A stretch of DNA of 64,000 bases. Origin: Symsagittifera roscoffensis (Eukaryota > Xenacoelomorpha > Acoela > Convolutidae). The DNA lies in assembly GCF_963678635.1 (NCBI RefSeq), contig NC_087064.1, positions 65,775,548-65,839,547 on the forward strand, in the 5' to 3' direction. Numbering within the stretch: the first letter of the stretch is position 1; each line of letters begins with the position of its first letter. The translations under genes and the position numbers were made by a program. The notes under the pieces are model-generated. The model was not told where the DNA came from. It worked only from the letters and a program-made list of their open reading frames with translations, and did not search any database. Positions 23,963 through 34,062 of the stretch are shown piece after piece.

Positions 23963-24530
23963 AGTAATAGATGTTGGAGCTGAAGTGGGAAGTCCCTGCA
24001 GACCCATATGTTTTAAGATAGGGAAAAGAGCATCCGGTCTGCAAGCTATGTATTAAGATTGGGTTTTAGAGTCTACAATTTATTAAGATAGGGAATACCG
24101 ATGGTAAGGTTTTATGGTTTGTGTGATGGTAAGATAATGGTAAGAAAAACGCAATTTTTTCGGTTTTTGCGTGGAAATGTCTAGTTTTTTCGCAAAAATG
24201 TTGGCGCGTGTTAACTAATTTGTGAATATCAAAGTATAATCACGTGTAGGTTGTGTAATGAAGGACTTTTAATTAGTTTTTTGATACATGGTAAGTCAAT
24301 GGTAAGAGTTTTTGGGTAAAAACTTGGAATTTTTATGAAAAAATTTTCGAAAAAAACTACAAAACACGATAGGATTAGCTATTATTTGACCTAATTTATC
24401 AGATATTCTTACTTTCTATCTAATTGAAACAATGCTTAAACCTACAGAGACTTCAAAGAAATCAAGTTTTTTGAGAAAAAAACTAAACTATAATGAAAAT
24501 ATAAAAATCACTGCATCGTATAGCGAACTT
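23963..24530 (+). repeat. Polinton terminal inverted repeat, left
   Basis: Begins AGTAATAGATGTTGGAGCT. It pairs with the reverse complement of about 38330-38938, which begins AATGATAGATGTTGGAGCT. Near the outer end are short repeats of a TTAAGATAGGGAA-like unit, then ATGGTAAG motifs. The inner boundary is approximate, near ATCACTGCATCGTATA. Confidence 0.92.
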
Positions 24531-24571
24531 ACTGCATAATTTACACTTACAAATAAAAAAAAACTACACAC

Positions 24572-24970
24572 TTACATAAAATTATTCATAAAATTCAAAA
24601 TATGCACATCATGAATATTATTCAAGTTTGTCTGGTAGAATTTAAAAAGAAGAAATGCTGAATAAATTGCGTAAAATCCACACAAATTATCAGTTTTTTG
24701 TAGCTTTTGAGGAACCATTCGCCGATACTTTTTTGTTAGAAAGGAATAAGCTGATCTTTTTCGACCCAAAGAATCAGCAAAGTAGTAAGTTTTGTCCAAT
24801 CGAGCTATCATGATCCAGTGCTCCCCTCTATTGCTGCTTGGAGCTGAGATAACAATTGCAAAAGAGTATTTTGTTAGTTGAGGTACTTTATCAGAAGGGG
24901 TTAGATCCCATGTACTTGAACCTGATTTCAGGAATTCTTTGCAGAAAAGAAAAATTATCCATCCTTGCAA
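24572..24970 (-). CDS. PRO: Polinton adenain-like cysteine protease (PRO), N-terminus uncertain
   Basis: In related elements this C5/ULP1-type protease is thought to mature virion proteins. Counting from the first codon of the 132-codon frame, the catalytic residues are visible: His51 (GEHWIMIARL), Asp66 (FADSLG), Gln91 (LQKTDN) and Cys97 (NLCGFYAIYS). The core is uninterrupted, unlike the other genes of this element. The frame opens with TTG just after TAA, so it has no proper start. A possible 68-bp intron (GTAAGT...GTTTTAG, 24989-25056) and a frame change may separate it from an upstream exon at 25053-25262. It lies just inside the left inverted repeat, downstream of the major capsid gene. 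Confidence 0.85.
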   Translation of the reverse strand: MQGWIIFLFCKEFLKSGSSTWDLTPSDKVPQLTKYSFAIVISAPSSNRGEHWIMIARLDKTYYFADSLGRKRSAYSFLTKKYRRMVPQKLQKTDNLCGFYAIYSAFLLFKFYQTNLNNIHDVHILNFMNNFM

Positions 24971-25052
24971 TTGTTAGCTGATTTACATCTAAAACAATGA
25001 AATAGAAAGTTTGATATTGTAATTTAAGGTGAAAAAAACTAAAGATATTGAC

Positions 25053-25262
25053 TTACGCGCATTTAGGTATTGAATCAACGAAGTCCCATACACAAAACTT
25101 GTGAACTGTACAAAGGCTATTAAACATTGATTTACAGTCTAGGTTGAAGAATTGTCTTGGGTTTTCATTTAAACAGCATTCATTATCTGCTTTTTCTGGA
25201 GATTTAGGTCTGAAGAAAAACAAAATAGATAGTACAGAAACAATATCAATGAAAAGTCCCAA
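25053..25262 (-). CDS. Short Cys-rich ORF upstream of PRO, possible first exon
   Basis: A 69-codon frame beginning MGLFIDIV, with a hydrophobic start and several cysteines (ECCLNEN, NLDCKS, SLCTVHKFC). No family recognised. Its end overlaps a good donor (GTAAGT at 25056-25051) that pairs with an acceptor at 24990-24989, so it may be a 5' exon of the protease transcript rather than a separate gene. Confidence 0.35.
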   Translation of the reverse strand: MGLFIDIVSVLSILFFFRPKSPEKADNECCLNENPRQFFNLDCKSMFNSLCTVHKFCVWDFVDSIPKCA

Positions 25263-25306
25263 AAAATTTACAATATTTTTATAGGAACCTGAAAACTCAA
25301 AAAAAA

Positions 25307-26539
25307 CTAAACACTTTTAGCGACTGTTCCGAATTTGTCATATTGAAAATTTGATAGCCTTTCTCCCAAGACTATCACTTCCGTTACTTGCTCCAAGGGA
25401 AACTGGAAAAACATTTCTAATCTCAAGCTTTCTCCACCAAGTTCTGGATAATGCAACTGTTCAGCTGCATCCTGTAATGAAGTCAAGTCAAAAACTAGGA
25501 TTTAGTGATTTTGAAAATCTTCCATAGGAAGAGCTGGGAAACCTTCGTTAAACTGAATTGCTTTCATTGTTGTAAGATAAGGACGACGACAAGGAGAAGT
25601 TGTATCTAATGAAACAACTGCTCTTCCACCCCGAATATTTCTCAGCTCTCTCAAATGAAATTGTTGATAATTGAAACGGTTTTCTTGAAAAGATCCTGCA
25701 ACAGCTGAATTTGTATTCATTGCAACAACTACTCTTCTTATTGGAGCGTTATTGAATATGTTTTCTTGTATGAATTGGTTTTGACGAGATGGAATGATAA
25801 AGGTTCTTGCTATAGTTTCCATGTAATTGTATTGAGCAGGTTCTCTTTCCAGATCCCATTGCAAGTATTGATGATTAGGTTCAGCAACTAAAATTCTTCT
25901 AGTAAACAGCGAACAATCAACAATTTTCAGACTGACATTTGGGTTATCAGATAGCATGTAAAAACTAGGTCTAGCTCGAATAAGTTCAATTCGAACTTTG
26001 GTATTCGGTAGCAACAATTTTTCGCAAGTAAACAAATCAAGGGCGAACCACCCATAGAGTGAAAAAGGTATCCCTGTTGCCAATGAACTTGCTCTATCAG
26101 TGAATGGATGCATATCAAATGCATCAGGATATTCTTCAAAACTGTATCCATGACAAGCAAGTATTCCTTTATTGCTCAATGCTGACGAGTTGAATTCGTT
26201 CGATGTTTGTGCCTTATGAGGATATAACCCAATGGCATTGTAAACCATTGTATTGCTAAAAGAAACTTCACAGTTGGAGAATAGAGAATGTACTAGATTG
26301 TTTGTATAAATTAGGTAAGTTTGTAGTTCCTCATCTGAATCTTCCTCCGATTTTGCTTTATGTTCTGCTTTTTCTTTCTTGAAAGCATCAAACAATCTTC
26401 TTTTGAATAGTTGAAGCTTTAAGCTAAGATGGGTATCACGCATCTCCAAGTGGAGATTACAATGCGTTTCAAATTCAAACTCAATACTGCTTTCATCCAG
26501 ATAAGTAGTGGGGAATACTTCTTGTGTGTAAGATGACAT
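25307..26539 (-). pseudogene. MCP: Polinton major capsid protein (double jelly roll), one in-frame stop
   Basis: This is the main shell protein of the predicted polintovirus capsid, of the family often labelled F54H12.2-like. The ATG at 26539 opens a frame of 345 codons ending in TAA at 25502-25504. The same frame then stays open for 64 more codons (FDLTSLQDAA, YPELGGESLRLE, VIVLGERLS) to a TAG at 25307-25309, which matches the family's C-terminus. Family-like segments include LVHSLFSNCEVSFSNT, ATGIPFSLYGWFALDLF and VRIELIRARPSFYMLS. The gene is therefore nearly intact, with a single nonsense change. It follows the basic minor protein and precedes the protease. Confidence 0.88.
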
Positions 26540-26953
26540 AATTTTTTCCAAGCTGGGACTTTATCAAAAATCTCCCATGAAGAATTTGTAAAACCCCGTA
26601 CCGAAAATGACTTTGGCTTACCCTCACATTATATTCAAAAATATCTTTGCGAGAGCGACTGTTTTTTGATCTATTTTTCCGAGAAATGGATCTGGTTCTA
26701 CCAGTTCTACGCTTAGATTTCTTTTTTCCACCTCCCAATTGTTTCCGAACTGTTTTTGTCCCAAATCTTTTGCAAAAGTTTTGAGTTTTTTACGTCCACT
26801 AGCAACTTCCTCAATCTCTGAAGCAGCGATTTGAAACAAATCTGCCCCAATTCTTTTCGCAGCTGGGAGTATATATTTTTTTAATAAAGGGGATTGAAGT
26901 TCTCCCAAGAGTTTGTACAAGAGCTCCAAAACCTCTTCCACGTTGTCTTGCAT
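26493..26953 (-). pseudogene. Small basic Polinton virion protein, frameshifted
   Basis: The ATG at 26953 starts a frame with a helical segment (LLKKYILPAAKRIGADLFQI, then EIEEVASGRKKLKTFAKDLG). Near 26740 the homologous reading moves to another frame with the very basic tail GGGKKKSKRRTGR...RKDIFE. Polintons commonly encode such a short protein between penton and major capsid genes, with a Lys/Arg-rich C-terminus and a closing DIF-like motif. A core or minor capsid role is inferred from that position and charge. The frameshift disables it. Confidence 0.7.
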
Positions 26954-27013
26954 GTCCTCGAAAAATAGGAAAATCTGCTGAGTTTTGAGCAAGCATTTCG
27001 TATGTAGTTTAAA

Positions 27014-27806
27014 TCAAAAATGATTATTCGAAATCTTGCGAAACAAGAGAACAACTCGGGTAATTCCTACGGACACAAAAGGAATTTTTTCGCCTGTACT
27101 ATCTCGTAGTTCTATCTTGATACTATGGAAAGAATTTTTCAACAGCTTTTTAAATTGTAAATTTGTAAAGGGTTGGTAATTCATGTACTGTACTGTAGAA
27201 ATTCCACTCTTTACTTTGGAGATAAATGGAATACACCACAATAAGGGTGTTTTTGTATCACCGACAATGTTTCATTCTATAATATCACTATTTATCATTA
27301 GGGAATGTTTTCTTATAATGTCGTAAGAATACTGAGGATAATGTGAACCTTTTCCTTTCGTTATAACCCCCGTTTGATTTTGTTCTAAATCACAACCAAA
27401 AATGTGACTCAAATCAGCACTCTGAATTATAAACACTGATTGATTCTCAGGTAAATGAACAGAAATCTTTTGTGTAATTTTATCTACTGATACACAGATT
27501 CCGTTATATTCTCGAATTGTTCATGGCTACAACTATAACAACAATACTTGGATGCAATACTGGTTCAATGTTCATTGTAACAATGTTTCTTTTCTCCTCA
27601 GAACTTTCTCTACCATCTACGAATGTAAACTTTCCCTCTGTAACTTTTTAGTACAAAGCAGGTTATGATATTTTTGAAATAGCAACCTCCCTTTCTCCTT
27701 TCAGATGTATTTGTTCGGGTAGAAAGTTTGTCAAAGAACTAAGACTATTATTCGGATAACAATTAAAAGAAGCGTTGGAAACCAACTCAATAGTAAAAGA
27801 ATCCAT
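27014..27806 (-). pseudogene. mCP: Polinton penton-type minor capsid protein (single jelly roll), multiple stops
   Basis: The ATG at 27806 starts MDSFTIELVSNASF, the typical N-terminus of this family, followed by FLPEQIHLKGEREVAISKIS and, after two TAA codons, KVTEGKFTFVDGRESSEE. Further stops and frame changes follow. The C-terminal part is an open frame (27014-27241) with SIKIELRDSTGEKIPFVSVG, again typical. In related elements this protein forms the capsid vertices. It is clearly inactivated. Confidence 0.78.
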
Positions 27807-27877
27807 GACAACTGATTGATAAAAGTTTAGTTTAAAAATTGATTTACCTTCAATCAGAACAATTTCCCAGCTCTTTT

Positions 27878-28787
27878 TTAATAAAATTTTCCCAGAATTT
27901 CTTCTTTGTCGAGATCTTTGATGATGTATGTAGGGTTTTTTGTAGATATTGCCGAAACTTCAAAAATTTCATCTGTAAATTGTGATTTGTATCCTTTTCG
28001 GAACAGAATATAGTTCTTGGAAATTCTCACTCTGTCTCCATCTTTGAATTTTAGTTTCATATACCTTGTTAGAGGTTTTTTGTACAGATCTGAGAAGAAG
28101 TCAGTATTCTTGACATCTCTAGGTGATTTCCCAATAGATCTATTGATGCGACAATTCATTGTAGACACAAATTGCGGCAACTTGTGAATGAAATTTTGAC
28201 CATGATCTTCCATGTAGCGGTAAATTTTGTGTTTTAATGATTGAATGGCTCTCTCTGCAAATGCAGCTTTTGTTTCACTCACTGTCGAGTAAACTTCAAT
28301 GTTTTGTCCTTGCAAAATTTTTTGAAAGTTCCCCCATATTCCGTTCCTTTATCAACCCAAAGCTTTTCAGGAGTGTTTTTTCGAGTAAAAAATTTTTTGA
28401 AAGCTTGGAAAGTGTCTTTGGCATATTTAGTTTTCATTGTTTGAACTCTGACAAATCGCAAAAAAACATCAACAGCAACCAATAAATATTTGACTCCCTT
28501 GTTTTGACTGGCTAGTTTGTCCACAAATGCCAAATCTATGCACCAAATTTCATTTATATATTATGAAAAAGCTTGAAGCCTTCGGAAACGTCTGATTGGG
28601 GGACCAAATTTTGTATACGATGTTTCAGTTTGTAAAATTGTTTTACTTCCTTTTTTGACAATCCGCTTACTTAACTCAAGTTTCGCACAGAACCGTACGC
28701 TGCTCTACCCCTAGAATACAATCTGTTCAGTCTTACTTTTTCAGATTTTGAAAGGGATCGAAGATCCTCTGTCTTTCGCTTTGGCAT
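27878..28787 (-). pseudogene. INT: Polinton DDE integrase, broken
   Basis: The enzyme inserts the element and makes the 6-bp duplication. From the ATG at 28787 the N-terminal part reads MPKRKTEDLRSLSKSEKVR, with a helical DNA-binding region that is hit by a TAA and frame changes. The rve core follows in frame 28279-28533 (YLLVAVDVFLRFVRVQTMK; second Asp in LWVDKGTEY) and, after another shift, 27878-28315 (third acidic residue in AAFAERAIQSLK). The end has the beta-rich C-terminal region KFKDGDRVRISKNY...GYKSQFTDEIFEV seen in Polinton and Ty3 integrases. Confidence 0.88.
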
Positions 28788-28834
28788 TTTTGTTGATACA
28801 AGTTTAGGTGGAATTTGAGTTGCTTCCAAAATGA

Positions 28835-29230
28835 TTAAGTAAATATCGGGAAAGTTGATTTTTTTAGTGCAAACACAAAGTCTATAATTATTTCTTTTGT
28901 GTCTCGGTTATCCAATATGATATTTTCTGACTGACCTAGTCTAATTCTACGAGAATTCAAAATTAAATTAGTAAGGGGCTTATTGTTACTCATTTTCAAT
29001 TTTGCATTTACAGCACTGTAAATAGTATCAAAATCTTTTGGTACAATCTCCTCTTTTTCTTGTTTTTGTTCCAAAATTGTGTTTTTGGTAGTATACTCTG
29101 TGGTTGATAAATTGAGAAAAAAATTAGAACAAACTGATCCATACTATGTAAATCGTTTAATGACAAAAGTAGCGATAACAGATAATAATTGTAAGCTTTT
29201 TGGCGAGCTTAAATTAGTTCTCTTTTTATG
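28835..29230 (-). pseudogene. Unknown Polinton ORF next to the ATPase
   Basis: The open part (28835-29074, extending upstream a little in the same frame) contains PKDFDTIYSAVNAKLK, RRIRLGQSENIILDNRDT and IIIDFVFALKK. I do not recognise a domain. It lies between the ATPase and integrase genes on the same strand, and the upstream part is interrupted, so its start is not defined. Confidence 0.4.
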
Positions 29231-29269
29231 CAGTGAAGCTCTTCTTCGTGTGAGTTCTGATATTTCTCT

Positions 29270-30203
29270 TCAATATTTTACTACGTCAACATTTCGAAGA
29301 TCCTTTAGCTCGCCTCGTAGCCTGTTTACTAGAGATTTGCTGAGGAATTGAAGGAAACTTTTTGGACAATGGAGGATGAATTGTTTTTGAAGTTTTTGGG
29401 AAAATCTTTGAATTATTGGGAGTATAGAGACGTATTGTATGCTCATCATCCAAAAACTTTGTTTCTGTTCCTGCTGGTAGATAAACTTTTGATGGAACTG
29501 AACCACTGTTTGTGCAATATCTTACTGAATCAATTGTTTTTGAAGTTAAATCACTGAGTAAATGACCATAAGTAGTAGATGTTGCATCTTGATACCACTA
29601 TTTCAATTGTTATCCGAGACCTAGTTGTTGGATTAATGTATTGATTTGTAAAACATCTTTCGGTGACTTGAATAAGACTACATGTGTATTTTATAACTCA
29701 ACATCTCTTCCCAATTTGCTTTGATGAAACAAGTTATGCTTAATATATGTGGTATTCAGTCCCCTGTGTCTTCCAGCAGTAGCAATTTTTACAAACTGCT
29801 TAGAATTTGAAATTTCTTCACAAGAATCATCAAATTTTAACAAGTATTTTGTTCCATTATTGGGAAGGTTTTCAATTAGTTCAAAGTCAACTCCTTGGAT
29901 AAACTTAAGGTTTTTTCTTTGCATTTGTCCGTAAAAAGGTTGATAATGTTGATAAAAATAAAATTTTTTGTCAAACTTTGATTGAAATGTACAAATTTTT
30001 AATCACTCGAAAATCAAATGCAATTTTCCAGATCCACTTGGTCCAACTATCGAAATAAAAACTCGTTCTTTGGAAGAATTAATTTTATTCACAGCTTTGG
30101 AGAAGGTAAAGTATAACCGACTGTACTTGATAAAATTGCTACCCAAACTGTTATTCGCACGATTGCACATGCTAGTATTAAAACTATGACAAAAAATTGG
30201 CAC
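29270..30203 (-). pseudogene. ATP: Polinton FtsK/A32-type packaging ATPase, broken
   Basis: The family pumps genomic DNA into the capsid. Walker A is GPSGSGK near 30020, but the next residue is Leu instead of Ser/Thr. An in-frame TGA (30003-30005) follows. After it, the same frame runs on through FYFYQHYQPFYGQM, the Walker B region YLLKFDDSCEE and the sensor-like ATAGRHRGLNTTYIKHN to a TAA at 29691, beyond which THVVLFKSPKDVLQINTL continues in frame. A C-terminal segment with VPSKVYLPAGTETKFLDDEH remains near 29470. Several independent lesions make it non-functional. Confidence 0.85.
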
Positions 30204-30386
30204 ATAAACACTAAAAGAGATCTATAACACGTACGTCCAAAAAACTTCCATGATTTTCATTCATGATTCACCTCATCAAAAACAAAGTTTCCTAAATTCA
30301 AGTGCTCTCAACTTTGAAATAAGAAAATTGATAATGAATAACATTTAAATTTCCAAAACACGATAAGACAAAAGTATTTGGATTTT

Positions 30387-30857
30387 TTACAGTTTATTAA
30401 AAAAACATCGAGTCCATGTTCCATATGCAAATGTTTTTCTTTCTAAACAGTAAAGAGTATTTGCATGACGAAATTGGTAATTGCTACACCCCCAATCATA
30501 TTCCTTATCTTTGAAAATCGATTTCTGAATTTTTGGACATGCGTAGTCATTCAATTTTGTAACCTTTGTTTCCAAAATTTCTGACAGAATTTTACATTTT
30601 TCAAAAGCATTTGCAAAAAACTCCGTTTCTGGAGCTTTTAATTTTTTCAATGTTTTTTCAAGCTCAGTATACTTTTCAGGGCCACTGATCCAAATGATTC
30701 CATTAAGATGCTCTGTACATCAAGCAGACTGAGATGTAGTTTTTAATTTTTTGGGAGGAAAAAAGGAATATCCCACAGTTTGTCCATATTTATAAACTCC
30801 TAACTCTTTCCCTATTTTGTTTTTAATTCACTCAATATCCAAAAAAACTAGACTCAT
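30387..30857 (-). pseudogene. Unknown Polinton ORF with two in-frame TGA codons
   Basis: From the ATG at 30857 one frame of 156 codons is open except for two TGA codons (after VFLDIE and after TTSQSA). Readable parts are KELGVYKYGQTVGYSFFPPK, HLNGIIWISGPEKYTELEKT and DYACPKIQKSIFKDKEYDWG. Function unknown. A single uninterrupted phase with only two TGA lesions suggests recent decay. Both could have arisen from TGG (Trp) by one G-to-A change, but that is inference. Confidence 0.5.
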
Positions 30858-30980
30858 GATGGTAACTGTTTTTGCTGAAAATTTTAGTTAAAATAACTAA
30901 CAATCGAACAATGCATATACTGATGAAGAAAAAAATTTAGCATACAAACAGAGGAACAATCCAGTCACGGGACCGAGAAA

Positions 30981-31292
30981 TTAGAAATTTGGAAATTTAG
31001 GTAAAACATAACAATAACCAGGTCCCTTATAAGTAGTATCCTGCAGAACCAGCTGCAACATGTAAAATTGCATGAAAATTTTAGAATTTGCAAAAAAGTA
31101 ATCCATACAACAACTTCCGTATCCAATTAGACCCCCAAAAAGAAATTTTTTGTCCTTTTTTTTCAAATTTATGTTTGGGTCCAAAACAATACAAGTACAA
31201 AGAAAGTAATTTTTTCTTTTTGTATTTGATGAAAAGTCATGCTTAATCAAAACAAAATTTCTGAGAATCTCATTCAATTTCTGAACGTTCAT
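30981..31292 (-). CDS. Hypothetical Polinton protein, 103 aa
   Basis: Open frame from an ATG 17 bp downstream of the stop of the ORF at 31310-31699, so the two look like consecutive genes. Contains a Lys-rich hydrophilic N-half and an aromatic segment MDYFFANSKIFMQFYML. No family recognised. Confidence 0.45.
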   Translation of the reverse strand: MNVQKLNEILRNFVLIKHDFSSNTKRKNYFLCTCIVLDPNINLKKKDKKFLFGGLIGYGSCCMDYFFANSKIFMQFYMLQLVLQDTTYKGPGYCYVLPKFPNF

Positions 31293-31309
31293 TTTCTACA
31301 GTGCAATCG

Positions 31310-31699
31310 TCAATATTGATACAAATTTTTTTTTGATTGTTTCCACATAAGACAAAACCGAGGGGATAAAATCAACCAGTTTATCATACTCTTCGTTTTC
31401 CAACTGAATTTTCTGATTGTTTTTCCTGTGTTTCCTTTTCTACGATACTCTATAAGATCTATTTTTTTAATATCTGAACGATAACTTAGAAAAAGTTTTC
31501 GTCTTCCATTATGCAAAGTCCACTCAAATTGAGAAATTTGTGAGTCTGTATCCAAATCTTGCAATTTTGATAAACTTTGAGATTCCAAAACTGTTTGTGA
31601 AAACTTCTGGGACTTTCCTTGTAAAACGATATGGAAAAGTTCCAATTTATTTTGAAGCTTTAAAACAAGATTTTTGGAAAAATCAATGTTCCAATTCAT
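31310..31699 (-). CDS. Hypothetical Polinton protein, 129 aa, PC4-like region possible
   Basis: Open frame from an ATG. The part QFEWTLHNGRRKLFLSYRS, followed by KKIDLIEYRRKGNTGK, has the spacing of strands seen in the PC4/Sub1 single-stranded-DNA-binding fold (ligand strand, Arg-Glu-Tyr-like turn). The likeness is weak and only by eye. A role in DNA handling would fit a replicon but is not shown. The C-terminal part may be shifted. Confidence 0.4.
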   Translation of the reverse strand: MNWNIDFSKNLVLKLQNKLELFHIVLQGKSQKFSQTVLESQSLSKLQDLDTDSQISQFEWTLHNGRRKLFLSYRSDIKKIDLIEYRRKGNTGKTIRKFSWKTKSMINWLILSPRFCLMWKQSKKNLYQY

Positions 31700-31774
31700 A
31701 CTGCTCAGCTCAAAGAAATTTTAAAAAAAGATTCAAGAAGATGATATTTGAATTACTTTATATAATAACATCAC

Positions 31775-32328
31775 TCAACAAAAGTTTTGAACATTACAGT
31801 TCTCAACGTACATAAAATCTCCCAAGATTTTGGCGAGTTCTTTGAATTCGTTCAAAGTATAGTTGACATAGGCAAATTGCTTCAAGACTTCGTTCTCCTT
31901 TGCAGTGAAGAGAGTTCTCCTTCGAATCTTAATGTAGGGTGGCTTGTTGACACTGTACTTCTTGATTGTGACACACACCCTTCTCTTCTTGTATGTTGCT
32001 ACGTCAAACACCGCATGACATATCGCAAGTTCCTGCTCCATGGTTGAGTCTTTGTCAGAATAGGGTTCCAATACAGGAACGAGTCCAAGGTTTTCAGCAT
32101 CGTGATTAACAGTATTCCGTATTGCTGATAACCTTTCCCCTTTTTTTCACCAAGATAGACTTGCTGGTTTTCTTCAATTTGCCCCGGTTCATTTTTTTTA
32201 GCCATTGGAAGCAAGGTTGAAGTAAATTTTTCCGTTGTACGGTTTTTGGAACCAAGAAAATCTTCAATTCTTTTTTGTTTCTTAGCAAATTCAATATAGT
32301 TGGTAATGATGTCTATTCGTGAACACAT
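31775..32328 (-). pseudogene. Hypothetical Polinton protein, frameshifted
   Basis: The ATG at 32328 opens MCSRIDIITNYIEFAKKQKR. Near 32070-32130 the reading moves to a second frame with DKDSTMEQELAICHAVFDVA, ending at 31775. The two frames adjoin on the same strand and the second lacks its own ATG, so I treat them as one broken gene. Basic, with a predicted helical C-terminus. No family recognised. Confidence 0.45.
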
Positions 32329-32563
32329 TTTTGATTTGAGACTCAGAGCCAACTGATCAGTAGTAGATATTTCAAAATAAGGATATTTGTAAATTAATAG
32401 AAATTAGAAAATGCAGTTGACTCACTGTACATTTCAAATAAGGTATTTTTACCTTATATGGAATAATGAGTAGATGATGATCCAAATATGGACATTGAGT
32501 AGGTGATGGAACTACTATATAAGCAATTCAATGTAGATAAAAATCATTTTCAACAAGTAATCA

Positions 32564-33162
32564 TTGATAGCATCTGCTATGTGTCAAGCATATCCCACTT
32601 TTTATTCGGACTACAATGCAAAATCTCTTTTTATCTCTGTCTCAGAAAACTTTTATGAAAAATTTTTTGTCACCCAAGATTACTGTGTATCTAACCATTC
32701 ATCATTTTGCCCAGTGGAAAATTGCAAATTTCACTTATTATTAATTGGATCATCGCTCGATCAGATTTTGCAAAGATTAGATAAATATCATTTCACTTAC
32801 CAAATTGTTGACTGTATATATACTTTATACAAATACAGATTTGATTCCAAAAGTATTTTATCAAGAGATGAAGTTTTCAAAAACTGAATCGTGCAGTCGA
32901 ACACAACTTGAATGTAGAATACCGGAAAAATTACCCAGTGTTTCAAAAAAAACGTCTGCTGCGAAAAAAAAGTCAAACGACATTATCTCAGTTCTGCTCA
33001 GAAGCTTGCGTCTACTCAGACTCTTGGATCAGCTTTTTGGAAAGGATTCGAAAAGTTCAAAACTCAAAGTATGAGACTTATTTGTTGAAAATTTTTGATT
33101 GTTTCATTGATGGTTATGGTACTGTAAATAGTGAGCGTATCAATTGTTCTATTAATAATTGA
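32564..33162 (+). pseudogene. Hypothetical Polinton ORF, rightward, likely frameshifted
   Basis: A 107-codon frame (32564-32887, MIASAMCQAYPTFY...) is followed by two overlapping frames to 33162. It is divergent from the leftward cluster, leaving about 235 bp between the two starts. No domain recognised. It may be one gene of about 190 codons with a shift near 32890. Confidence 0.35.
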
Positions 33163-34062
33163 TTATTTGTTTATAAAAAACTTGTCAAAATTGTTTTTAT
33201 TTAAAATTAAAAGTTTTTTCAACGAATAAATTTGTAATTTTCAACACGTGTGCAAAAATTAACTCAAAGTTTTTTCGCAATATGCAAAAATTGATTTGAT
33301 TTTTTCAACACGTTTGCAAAAATTTAATTAAACTTTTTTAAAAAATGCAAAAATTGTTTTGGTTTTTTTAACAATAGTGCAAAAATTTTCAAAATTTTTT
33401 TGTGTCTGATTCAACTTTTTTTGTTGTTTTCTTGAAAACATATGCCAAAATCTAACTTCTCTTTTCTTATGCATATGCTAAAAACGCAAAAATTTGTTGT
33501 AAAGAACTTGTTAAACTATTGCTAAAAACTTTTCACAATTGATGACTTTGAGTGCTATTCCCTATCATAATAGATTGTTTTTCCGATATTCTTGATTAGT
33601 ATACAAGCAAAAATTGAATTTTCTAATGATCGAAATTAGAACAAATAATCTCATAAAATTTTATTTTTAACTGTACAAAAAAATCTTGTTGCAATTTTTT
33701 TCAAGATACGAAAATATTTAATAAAATTTTTCTTATATTGCGAGATTTTCTTCGATTTTTTAAAAAAGGGTGCCAAAAAATTTATCAAAGTTTTTGCATG
33801 TTGCAAAAATTAATGTAAAGTTTTAAACATATTTGCAAAATTGGTTTAATTTTTTTGCCATCCTTCTAACGAAACTCAGTAAAAGTATTTACCAGTTGCA
33901 TAATTAGTTTCATTTTTTTAAAAGTTTTTCAACAAACTTTAAAAAACTTTACCTTTGGAATTTTTTAACAAACTTTTCTATGATCTTTTTGATCCTGTCT
34001 CTTTAAAACAAAATTACTAGATGCAAAAAAATTAAATTACAAAACACAAGACAACAACCAAT
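33163..34062. other. AT-rich Polinton spacer with recurring GCAAAAATT
   Basis: A 0.9-kb gene-free stretch between convergent ORFs. The word GCAAAAATT or a close variant recurs at about 33252, 33285, 33316, 33344, 33379, 33487, 33798 and 33830, often followed by a T-rich tract. Stop codons are frequent in all frames. It could be decayed coding DNA, a regulatory or replication-related spacer, or an old minisatellite; the sequence does not decide. Confidence 0.5.

Noticed and set aside
30387-30857. Alternative genetic code with TGA as Trp in the Polinton
   Set aside because: TAA stops also interrupt genes of the element, TGG is used elsewhere in it, and the neighbouring host receptor gene ends in TGA. 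Decay explains it better.
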